Assembly: GCA_964472305.1 (NCBI GenBank)
Contig: CAYYJR010000009.1
Coordinates: 84,104-148,103 of the forward strand
DNA from: CAYYJR01 sp964472305
GTDB taxonomy: Bacteria > Armatimonadota > Hebobacteria > CAIYQO01
Length of the DNA: 64,000 nucleotides
Direction: 5' to 3'
Position 1 is the stretch's first letter, and every line of letters starts with the position of its first letter. The position numbers were made by a program, and so were the translations under genes. The notes under the pieces were generated by a model that saw only the letters and a program-made list of their open reading frames with translations, was not told where the DNA came from and ran no database searches. Of the stretch, positions 53,394 through 61,578 are shown in pieces.

Positions 53394-55971
53394 AACAACT
53401 CAGCTTCCCGCGCCTGGCGCACCGGCAGCGTCAGCACAATCGACAGTCCTCCGCCGGGTCGGCTATCCGCCCGCACCTCGCCGCCATGCGCGCGGACGAA
53501 CTGATAGGTTAACGCCAGGCCGAGTCCGTGGCCTTCCGCTTTCGTCGTGTAGAGCGGTTCGAAAATACGCGGCAACTCGTCCGCCGCCACCCCCGGCCCG
53601 GTGTCGCTGATGCGACAGGTCAGGGTACTCCCGTTCGACGTCAATTCGATGCTCAGGTCGCCCCCGTCCGTCATCGCCTGAATGGCATTCACCATGATAT
53701 TCATCACCGACTGGTATAACTGGCCGGGCATTCCGAAGACGGCCGGCAAATCCGGCGCAAAACGGGTCTGCACGCGCACGTGATGGTGTTCGCACTCTGC
53801 CCGCATCAGCACCAGCAAGCGCTCGATCAACTCGCGCATATCGACCAGATCATGCTCGGCAGAGGGTTTGCGCACCAGATCGAGCATCTGCCCGACCAGC
53901 CGGTTAATCCTCTCTACCTCATTCACTACCGTATGGCTAAACTCCTGCCGGAATTCTTCATCGTCATAGCGCGTGGGCAATAAGTGCGCGAACATTTTTA
54001 TCGGCACCAGCGGATTCTTGATCTCGTGCGCCAGGCTGGCAGCCATCGCACCCATCGAACTAAAGCGTTCCGCCTGCACCTTTTCCTGTTCCAGCGCGCG
54101 TAAAGCGGATAGATCGCGCACAACCACCAGGTGACTTTGTGCCACTTCCCAACGGCGGATGAAGGGAGTCACCGTAACCAGCGCCGGGATGATGCTGCCG
54201 GTGCCGGTGGTAATGGTCAGTTCACGCGCTTGCTCGGTGATCGCCTCGATAGGCAACTGCGTGATGCCCAATTCGTCAAGACGCTTGCCGATGGCCGCGA
54301 CGGCGGCAACACCGAAGATGCCCTCGGCGGCAGGATTGAAGGTCAATATTCGCTGCTGGGGATCGAGGGCGATCACGCCGTCCTGCATGGTCTGCAGCAA
54401 GCGGGCATGATACTCGTTCATCAGCACCATCTCATCATAATGCCGCGCGTTATCCAGCGCCACGGCGGCCTGCTTGCCCAGGATGCGCAGCAGCCCGATG
54501 TCGCCGGCGGTATACATNNNNNNNNNNNNNNNNNNNNNNNNNNNNNNNNNNNNNNNNNNNNNNNNNNNNNNNNNNNNNNNNNNNNNNNNNNNNNNNNNNN
54601 NNNNNNNNNNNNNNNNNCGGCGGCCTGCTTGCCCAGGATGCGCAGCAGCCCGATGTCGCCGGCGGTATACATGTCGCCGGACAGTTTTTCCCCCAGCAGC
54701 ACGAGGCCGCTCAACCGGTCGCCGGCGATCAACGGCACAGCGACTGCCACCTCCAGCGCCTGCAGGCGCCGACCGATCTCGACCGTGCCATCGCTTTGCC
54801 GCACCAGTTCTTCGGTGAGCATCACGTCATCCGTCTCGTGGGCCAGCAGTAACACCGGTTCGGGGTCGGCCAGGGCGTCGGGCAGCAGGTCTCCAGTACC
54901 AAGGCAGGCGACACGCGTCAACGTGCCCGCCCGGCCCGGCAGATAGACGGCAAGGCCGCGCGGACGCAAAGCGCGCGTCAGCGCATCCATCAAAATCGCG
55001 ACTAACTGGTCACGGTCCCGCACCGCGGCCAGCGCTTTCCCCGCCTCGCGCAGCGTGAGTTGAAAATCATAGACGCTTTTGAAGAACCGCTGGTCCACCC
55101 AGTGCTGCACCTGACGGCGCAGCGGCTGAAAGCCCAGCGCGATAAGAAACGCCATCAGGAAGCTGCCGATGCCGGAGGGGAAGAGCAGCGAATGGGTGAG
55201 GAGCTGCTCCAACAGCGGTACCAGCAGCGCGAAGAGCAGCGACAGCACCCCGAGGGTCAACGAGTAAATCAATCCCGCGCGCAACACGAAGCGGATATCC
55301 AGCAGGCGGTAGCGCACGATGGCATAGGTGGAGGTGGTGGTGACGAACAACGATGCCAATCCGCCCAGCGGGGCATAGCGATTGTCATGGTAAAGGGACG
55401 GCAGCACCAGGTTGGTAATGGTGCCCGCGATGGCCAGCCCGATGATGCCCAGCAGCACGAAGCGCACCTGCTGGCGATCCAATCCGCGCAGCTTGCGAGC
55501 TTTGTATAACAGGTGAACGACGCTGACCACGATGCAGGTAAAAATCCAGATGGTGAATGGCATCACCAGCATGCCGACGTCGGCCTTCACGCCCCACGGC
55601 TCGCGGCTTACCCGGATGATCATCTCGGGGAACCACGCGCAGATCAACCATGGCAAGCCCAGCACGGTCAGCCAGAACGCGAAGTAACGGAAACGCCGCG
55701 AGGACTGCGGAAAATCGGCGCAGAACCACAGCCCGCTGATACCCATGAACGTGGCGATGGCGAACGTCGCACGCGCCAGCCACAATGCCGAGGGGAAAAC
55801 CTGGGGGAATTGCATGATGCCCACGCACAGGTTCCACGCGGCATTGGTGAGAATGAACCAGGCAAAATTGCGCCCTGCCCGGTGGGCGCGCGTATGCTGC
55901 AGGATGAGGACCACCAGCACCAGATTGTATAAGGCGGCCGCGAACAGCGCGAATTGTACGGGCGTGATCAC
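53384..55971 (-). CDS. Membrane sensor histidine kinase (interrupted by assembly gap)
   Basis: Starts at GTG 55971 (MITPVQFALFAAALYN; GGAGGAG 8 nt upstream) overlapping the methyltransferase stop (GTGA). The N-terminal part has about eight membrane helices (7TM-sensor type), then a GAF domain (about 350-480), a PAS domain (LLQTMQDGVIALDPQQRILT), the kinase helix SLAHEIKNPLVPIKMFAHLL and an ATPase domain with NIMVNAIQAM, SDTGPGVAADELPRIFEPLY and GHGLGLALTYQFV, all intact. The 100-N gap splits it, but 55 bp are repeated on both sides; removing the Ns and one copy gives one frame of 810 residues. It is third in a five-gene operon. Confidence 0.88.
54463..54672. repeat. 55-bp direct repeat flanking the N gap (assembly overlap)
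   Basis: 54463-54517 and 54618-54672 are identical over all 55 bases. The reading frame continues properly only if one copy is removed, so this is a contig-end overlap rather than a biological repeat. Confidence 0.95.
54518..54617. other. Assembly gap of 100 N
   Basis: Exactly 100 N, the conventional placeholder for a gap of unknown size. The flanking 55-bp identity indicates that no sequence is actually missing. Confidence 0.98.
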
Positions 55972-56708
55972 GTGGATTGCTCCTCCGCCGGGCGGCGTTC
56001 CGCGCACACGAGCCAGCATTGCTCCGCATATACCGATTGCTGCGCGCGCACATCAAAACCGATGGCCGCCAGCAGGCGCGTGATCTCCTCGACAGAGTGA
56101 AAAGTATACGCGCCGGCGCGATGGCGCCGTTGAATCCGCGCATTGGCAATGCCGACAAGCGCCAGTCGCGGAAACGCCGGCAGCGCGCGCAGCCAGCAGG
56201 CCGCGCGCTGCGGCACCGGCAACGCGCGCAACGCGGTCAGGTGCGCCCGCACGATGGGCGCCATCGATGACCACGGTTGGCGGTCACAGAGCACGAAGCG
56301 CCCACCCGGCCGCACTACGCGGTGTATCTCGCGCAATGCGGCTTGTTGATCGGGCAGGGCATACAACACGTTGCACATCACCGCCACGTCGGCGCCGGCA
56401 TCGGGCAGCGGCACGCCGGCGCACAGGTCTGCCTGCAGGTGGCGCACGCGGGGCCGGTCGGCGCATTTCGCCCGCGCGCGTGCCAGCATAGCCGGTGAGA
56501 AATCCAAGGCATCCACTGCCAATCGCGGAAACCGCCGAGTCGCCAGGCATTCCAGATTGCCCGTTCCGCAGCCGGCTACCAGCAGGCGTTCATGACCCGT
56601 GAGCGCGCACGCATCGACCACCGCCTGCTGCAGCGCCTCGTAAGGCGTCAGCAAACGAAGGGCATCGTAACCCGCTGCGGCGTAATAATCCCAAAACGTC
56701 GATGACAT
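55968..56708 (-). CDS. Class I SAM-dependent methyltransferase
   Basis: A 246-residue methyltransferase. Motif I is LLVAGCGTGNLECLA, the acidic end of strand 2 is VDALDFSPAMLARARAK, motif II region has VAVMCNVLYALPDQQAALRE and motif III is VVRPGGRFVLCDRQPW (UbiE/Methyltransf_11 type). The C-terminal half is basic and may contact membrane. It lies 26 nt downstream of the ketoacyl synthase and overlaps the kinase by 4 nt. A small hydrophobic or polyketide-like acceptor is suggested by the neighbour. The start at 56708 has only a weak ribosome-binding site; the open frame upstream to 57083 is antisense-like filler within the synthase gene. Confidence 0.85.
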   Translation of the reverse strand: MSSTFWDYYAAAGYDALRLLTPYEALQQAVVDACALTGHERLLVAGCGTGNLECLATRRFPRLAVDALDFSPAMLARARAKCADRPRVRHLQADLCAGVPLPDAGADVAVMCNVLYALPDQQAALREIHRVVRPGGRFVLCDRQPWSSMAPIVRAHLTALRALPVPQRAACWLRALPAFPRLALVGIANARIQRRHRAGAYTFHSVEEITRLLAAIGFDVRAQQSVYAEQCWLVCAERRPAEEQST

Positions 56709-56734
56709 ACCCTGTTCCGTCCGGGCGACTGTCG

Positions 56735-57982
56735 TCAATGCTGGTAGGCGGAGACGACAATCCCGGCATGCGTACCGCCTACACCGGCGGCGTTGATCAA
56801 CACGCGCCGCACGCGTGCGACGCGCGATGTATTCGGCACATAATCCAGCCGACATCCCTCGGCAGGACCGGCAAAATTGAGCGTGGGCGGTACGCGCTGG
56901 TGACGTATCGCCAGGCAGGCGGCGGCCAATTGATATCCCCCGCCGCTGGCGAACGATTGCCCTACCGCGCCGCGAATCGAGCTGACCGGAATATGGAAGG
57001 CGTGACGTCCCAACGCGGTTTCGATGCCGCGGCTTTCGGCACCGTCGGCAATGGGATGACCGGTGCCGTGCGCGCACACCCAATCGATTTCGGTGGGGGG
57101 CAGCCCGGCGTCGCGCAATGTCTCCCGGATGGTGACCGCGAACGCCTCGCCCGTCTCGTCTAGATTGGTGATCGGCCGCGCTTCCTCCGCGCTGGCAACC
57201 CCGCTGATCTCACCGTAGATGCGCGCGCCGCGCAGCCGCGCATGCTCTTCGCTCTCCAGCATCAGCGCCGAGCCACCTTCGACCAGCACAATGCCGTTAT
57301 GATCGTGCGAAAACGGACGCGGAATGTCGTGGCCGTCATCCGGTGTTTGCGCCAGAATGCCGCTACGCGACATCATCGCCCACATAAAGGGAAAGAACGG
57401 GGTATCAGTGCCGCCCACCAGCATGGCATCGGCCAGGTTCTTGCGAATCTGCTGCACGCCCCAGGAGACAGTATCGATGCCGGTGACGCAACCGGACGAA
57501 TGGGTGGTGATCGGACCGCGCAGACTGTATTGGATGGAAACGTGGGTGCTGCATGCGCAGGGTGTCAGCTCCACCCACGCCAACGGGCCGATGGCACGGT
57601 CGCCGCGCGCCAGGTAGCGCTTGATCTCCGTCTGCACCGCTTCGCCCAGCGAGCCGGCCGCCGTGCCGAAGGAAGTGCCGACGCGGTCAAGGTTTACGCG
57701 GTCGAGTGGAAAGCCTGAATCGGCGATTGCGCGGTCGGCGGCAACCAGCGCGAACTGGGAATAGCGCAACAGGCGCTTCGTCTCCATGTGGGGCAACTCA
57801 CGATCTACGTCGAAATCCTTGATCTGCCCACCGGTGCGAAAGCGCTCGTCGGCAATCTCCCAGCCTTCCAGCAGGCCAATCCCACTGTGGCCGGCGAAAA
57901 GCTGCTCGCCAAATTCCTCGACGGTCCGCCCCAGTGAACTGACCAGGCCGAACCCGGTTATAACGACACGTTTTTCTGGCAT
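56735..57982 (-). CDS. Beta-ketoacyl synthase-like protein (FabF fold, second active-site His replaced)
   Basis: A 415-residue thiolase-fold ketosynthase. It begins KRVVITGFGLVSSLGRTVEE; the nucleophile region is GPITTHSSGCVTGIDTVSWG (Cys 165), and the first His lies in VCAHGTGHPIADGAE (His 305). The second His, normally in a GHxxGAAG loop, is Gln in IRGAVGQSFASGGG (Gln 342), and the nearby Lys reads Arg. Such 'GQ' synthases occur in secondary-metabolite clusters; whether this one condenses or only binds acyl chains is unclear. No acyl carrier protein is adjacent. ATG 57982 has no Shine-Dalgarno sequence. It heads an operon running to the HD-GYP regulator. Confidence 0.85.
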   Translation of the reverse strand: MPEKRVVITGFGLVSSLGRTVEEFGEQLFAGHSGIGLLEGWEIADERFRTGGQIKDFDVDRELPHMETKRLLRYSQFALVAADRAIADSGFPLDRVNLDRVGTSFGTAAGSLGEAVQTEIKRYLARGDRAIGPLAWVELTPCACSTHVSIQYSLRGPITTHSSGCVTGIDTVSWGVQQIRKNLADAMLVGGTDTPFFPFMWAMMSRSGILAQTPDDGHDIPRPFSHDHNGIVLVEGGSALMLESEEHARLRGARIYGEISGVASAEEARPITNLDETGEAFAVTIRETLRDAGLPPTEIDWVCAHGTGHPIADGAESRGIETALGRHAFHIPVSSIRGAVGQSFASGGGYQLAAACLAIRHQRVPPTLNFAGPAEGCRLDYVPNTSRVARVRRVLINAAGVGGTHAGIVVSAYQH

Positions 57983-58491
57983 GATGTTACTTCGATTACG
58001 CCGGTACGCGGCGTCATGACAACGATGAATACGACCCAACACGAAACTGTACGAGATTTACGCGGACAGTTTCGAAGATGGCACGACAAGCTATGCACTG
58101 CGGGGAAGGGCGCGAAATAATGCCGCCGCCCTCTGGGAAGAAGACGCTGCCGGATGAAGTGGGCACGCGCGGTGCCCGGTCGGCATCCTGACGATGCGCG
58201 ACGCGTGTGCATGGCGTTGTCTGTTGCATCATAGTGTACTGCTTGCCGAACGATGACTATTACAATCAATGCTGGTGCGAAAATGCTGTAACGAACATAC
58301 TGCTGGTTTTCCGGGTAAAGTTTTGTTTCCTTCCTGCCGATAACCAACAGTGGATGGCATCAGTGCAACGAAAAATCGTCAGTTCGCACGAAAAGAATGA
58401 CGTAAAAAAGTTGCACAGGCACCGGCTAACCTGATATAGTATAGCCATTGCCTATCATTATACCACAACATCACGCTAAGGGAAGAGACCT
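57983..58491. other. Intergenic region with promoter
   Basis: A 509-nt divergent spacer, noticeably more AT-rich toward its right end. Besides the promoter at 58411-58440 I can support no gene; a 75-codon plus-strand frame at 58207-58434 is Cys/Trp-rich, lacks a ribosome-binding site and runs into that promoter. Confidence 0.55.
58411..58440 (+). promoter_or_regulatory. Promoter of the outer-membrane-type protein gene
   Basis: TTGCAC (58411-58416), an 18-nt spacer and TATAGT (58435-58440), giving a leader of about 45 nt with GGGAAGAG before ATG 58492. Confidence 0.65.
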
Positions 58492-59490
58492 ATGAAATAC
58501 CGCAATCTGCTGATGAGTTTACTGGTTCTCGGCTTGTTGGCGGCGCCGGTACTGGCGCAGTTGCCGGGGCCGGATCTGCCCAAACTCAGCAATCTAACCT
58601 TCGGCTGGGTATCCATGAGTGGGGTTGATCCCACCCTGGAGATGCTCACCTCGTTCGCTCCCACCTCCATGGCACTGCGCGATGCCGGTTACCACACCGG
58701 TGGGGAAATCGTGTCGGGTCGCATGTCGTTCAGCGACCTGGACGTGAATGTCAATTTTGCATCAGCGATGACCGCGCTGGGACCAGGACTGTTGCGCCTT
58801 TGTCGCTATTCGTTCGAATCGAACCAGGCGACTATCAAAGGCATGCCCGCCATGCCCGCCAGCACCAGCGGTGATTCCATTGAGCTGTCGTATGCCCAGC
58901 ATGTCGGTCCCGCCACCATCGGCATCAGCCTGGTACCGCAGGATTCCACCGACATCGCCATGTTCGGCGGCGGACAGAAGATGATCGACGGCACGCTGCG
59001 CACCGATTACGGCGCCCGCGCCGGTGCGGTGATCCGCCTGCCGCATACTATGCGGTTGGGAGTCGATTACAGTTATCAAAAAGACAGCGGCACCTTGAGT
59101 GTGAATCCGGCATTGATCAATCCGCTGTTAGCCGGCAATCCGTGGATCGATAGCAAGGATGACTTCATCACCCGCTGCGGCACCATCGGCGCGTCGATAA
59201 AAGTTCGTCCGAAGACTACCGTCTACGCGGCTTACCAGAATATCCTGGCTACCGGTAAGACGCTCGGACATCGCAACGCCGATCTGGTATGGGGTGGGGT
59301 GACGCAGGAACTGGCAACGGGCCTGTCCGTGCGCGCCAACTACCTGGACGGCGGCGGGAACTACTCCGTCCAATGGCGTTCGCCCATCGGCATCGTCAAC
59401 ATCGCCTATACGCATAAGGCGTTGATGAACGCGAATGATATCCTCGGCAACGGTGATGCCGTCTTCGGCGCCCTGGCGCTGGCATTCTGA
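58492..59490 (+). CDS. Exported beta-barrel outer-membrane-type protein
   Basis: A 332-residue protein with a clean signal peptide (LLMSLLVLGLLAAPVLAQ, cleavage after AQ or nearby). The rest is made of alternating strands (for example IELSYAQHVGPATIGISLVP; MRLGVDYSYQKDSGTLSV; IGIVNIAYTHKALMNA) and ends ALALAF, a terminal Phe being the usual BAM-recognition residue. It has one lone Cys pair, no lipobox and no enzymatic motif. Its presence is the best evidence for an outer membrane. It is monocistronic with a strong promoter and hairpin terminator. Confidence 0.75.
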   Translation: MKYRNLLMSLLVLGLLAAPVLAQLPGPDLPKLSNLTFGWVSMSGVDPTLEMLTSFAPTSMALRDAGYHTGGEIVSGRMSFSDLDVNVNFASAMTALGPGLLRLCRYSFESNQATIKGMPAMPASTSGDSIELSYAQHVGPATIGISLVPQDSTDIAMFGGGQKMIDGTLRTDYGARAGAVIRLPHTMRLGVDYSYQKDSGTLSVNPALINPLLAGNPWIDSKDDFITRCGTIGASIKVRPKTTVYAAYQNILATGKTLGHRNADLVWGGVTQELATGLSVRANYLDGGGNYSVQWRSPIGIVNIAYTHKALMNANDILGNGDAVFGALALAF

Positions 59491-59514
59491 TCGCAGCACA
59501 GCCCGGCGCGAATG

Positions 59515-59548
59515 AACCGCCCGTCCCGATCCATCGAGACGGGCGGTT
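59515..59548. terminator. Hairpin between convergent OMP-type and esterase genes
   Basis: AACCGCCCGTC and GACGGGCGGTT form an 11-bp perfect stem with an internal CGAT/ATCG pairing; GCGTTGTT follows on the plus strand. Confidence 0.7.
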
Positions 59549-59572
59549 GCGTTGTTACCGGCCAGCGCTGCA

Positions 59573-61339
59573 TCAATGCCCGCTCATCGCCTTGACTGTC
59601 AGCGATTTCTCCTTGCCCGGGATGGCGTTGTACGCACAAAAGACGCCCATCGACGGCGTCACATCGTCCTGCAGGCCGAGGGTAACGGCGATGGGACAGG
59701 TGATGCGGCGGGCGAAGTGCACGGCATCGAAATAAGCCAGCGTGCGCGCGACGGCGAAATCGTCGCCGGTGGCGACCGCGATGGGGAAGAACGGCGGCTG
59801 GAGGTACTTCTGGTTCCAGTCGAGCCGGCACAGTGCGGGCACGGATGCCTCAGCGGATTTGAATTTCGGGTAGAGTCCCGCCGCCACTAGCACCAGCCCG
59901 CCACCCTGGCTGCTGCCGACCACCTGGATGTTGTCCGCCTGTACTTCGGACCGCGCAGCCAGCACCTCCGCCGCGCGCACCACCGCGGCATAGCAGAAGC
60001 GCAACCCATAACGGTCGCGGTCGAGAAGGCCCCGTGCCACATAGGGTGGTGGCCACGTCTCCCATTCGTATTCGGACAGATCGATATCCACGGTATTGAT
60101 GTTGATCATCATGCCGACGCAGTTGTCGCCGAAAAACGGCGGTGCCTGACCGCGCATGCCCGCCGGTGGCAACCGCAGGATAGCCGGATACTTCTTCGAT
60201 TTGTTCTTGGGAAGCGTGAGGAAGCCGTAGCAGCGATACCCGAGCAAGCCGGCGAAGTTGAACTTATACAGTTCGAGGGCACCCTGGTCACGCACTTTGG
60301 TCAGATGCAGGTCCAGCGGAATCTTCGCTTGCTCCTCCAGCGTGCGCTGCCAGAATTCGTCGAAATCGGTCGGCGGGTCGGGCGCCGTCAAATCGTTGGC
60401 CCGGAACACCACCCGCGGCGTGCAGCAAACACCGTGCTCGCGGTGCTGCTCGACGCCCACCTCGACCAGATAAAGCGCGGGATCGAGCTTCTCCAGTGTC
60501 CAGCGCAGCGACTGCGTGACGCCTTTCACCAGCTTCAATGGTTGACGCAACTCGCGCGCGACGGCTTTCGTCAGGTAAGACTTCAGCCGCACCACGACGA
60601 TGCCGTCGAAGCCGGCGTCCGCCATGCCGGTGAAATCGGTGGTGAGTGTCAGCGGTTCGCTGTTCCATGACGTGTGGTCGTCGCGATCCACCTTGAAGGC
60701 GACTTTCACCCGGTCTTCCACCAGTGGAGCGGGGGCGATCCGCAGGGTGATCAGCTTCTGCGCGCCGCCGGGTGGGTAGCATCCGGGGAGGATGGTCACG
60801 CAGGCATCATCGGCGGCGGTCAGCCGTAAGCCGGGCAGCGTCAGGCTGGCGTCATTGGGGGCAATCAGCCGCGATTGGCCCGACACGTCCGTGATCGGCA
60901 GCGCATATTCCTCACCGGTGTCCGGGTTCTTCACGCGCGCGATACCCGCGTTCAGCGCCAACCGCAGGCAGGTGGAATCGGCCAGGCTGTGGTTCATGCC
61001 GACAATCTCGATGCGGTCGGGCAGGAAGCGCAATTCCAGCCGCGCTTTCGCATTCTCCAGCACCAGGATGTCGCGAATCAGCCGTGCGGTTGTGAACGGT
61101 ATCGGTATGCCGCCATCGACCACGTAGAGCCCGTTCGCCGCCAGGAAGTCGAAACCGTTAACCCGCAGCGAGGTAAGAGCGCCCTTCGCGGTGATATGCG
61201 CGGTGTAGGGCAGGCCGGCGGTGTCCCACCCGCCATCGGGGCGGGCAACCAGTGTCGCCGGCTGTTGCGCCGGAGCCGTGTCGGCCAGCAGCAGAGCGAG
61301 CAGCGGAAGCAGCACCGGCAACACGAGTAATATGCGCAT
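59573..61339 (-). CDS. Secreted acetyl-xylan-esterase-like (CE7/AXE1) alpha/beta hydrolase
   Basis: A 588-residue exported enzyme. Residues 1-24 are a signal peptide (LLVLPVLLPLLALLLADTAP). A beta-rich N-terminal region of about 300 residues precedes the hydrolase domain, which begins near PPTDFDEFWQRTLEEQAKIP. The nucleophile elbow is VVGSSQGGGLVLVAAG, the acid is in TLGLQDDVTPS, and the chain ends KAMSGH, the last His being the likely third member of the triad. AXE1 relatives deacetylate xylo-oligosaccharides or antibiotics. It diverges from the GH42 gene, suggesting a shared role in plant-sugar breakdown. Confidence 0.82.
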   Translation of the reverse strand: MRILLVLPVLLPLLALLLADTAPAQQPATLVARPDGGWDTAGLPYTAHITAKGALTSLRVNGFDFLAANGLYVVDGGIPIPFTTARLIRDILVLENAKARLELRFLPDRIEIVGMNHSLADSTCLRLALNAGIARVKNPDTGEEYALPITDVSGQSRLIAPNDASLTLPGLRLTAADDACVTILPGCYPPGGAQKLITLRIAPAPLVEDRVKVAFKVDRDDHTSWNSEPLTLTTDFTGMADAGFDGIVVVRLKSYLTKAVARELRQPLKLVKGVTQSLRWTLEKLDPALYLVEVGVEQHREHGVCCTPRVVFRANDLTAPDPPTDFDEFWQRTLEEQAKIPLDLHLTKVRDQGALELYKFNFAGLLGYRCYGFLTLPKNKSKKYPAILRLPPAGMRGQAPPFFGDNCVGMMININTVDIDLSEYEWETWPPPYVARGLLDRDRYGLRFCYAAVVRAAEVLAARSEVQADNIQVVGSSQGGGLVLVAAGLYPKFKSAEASVPALCRLDWNQKYLQPPFFPIAVATGDDFAVARTLAYFDAVHFARRITCPIAVTLGLQDDVTPSMGVFCAYNAIPGKEKSLTVKAMSGH

Positions 61340-61578
61340 GACAGGCCCCTTGCTTTTGAGCGTGAAATTACCTGACGCTTAGTTCGCCTTGCGAGACGGG
61401 CTTCCTGCCGTTTACCCTTGACGAGGAAGACAAACGATGTGATAGTAAGACACCGGAGTCTGCTCCGGTCCCGGGAGATGTCCATGCGCCTGCGCACCGC
61501 GTGCCAGCCGAAAAGCCCGTTATATTTCTGATCGGGGTTGCGGGCAATCCCCCCATGTCTGTACGGAAAGGAACGCTC

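Noticed and set aside
54463..54672. Tandem biological repeat inside the kinase gene
   Set aside because: The 55-bp identity is exact, abuts 100 N on each side and restores the frame when merged, so it is an assembly overlap.
58207..58434. 75-codon frame in the AT-richer spacer
   Set aside because: No ribosome-binding site, odd composition, and it runs into the promoter at 58411-58440.
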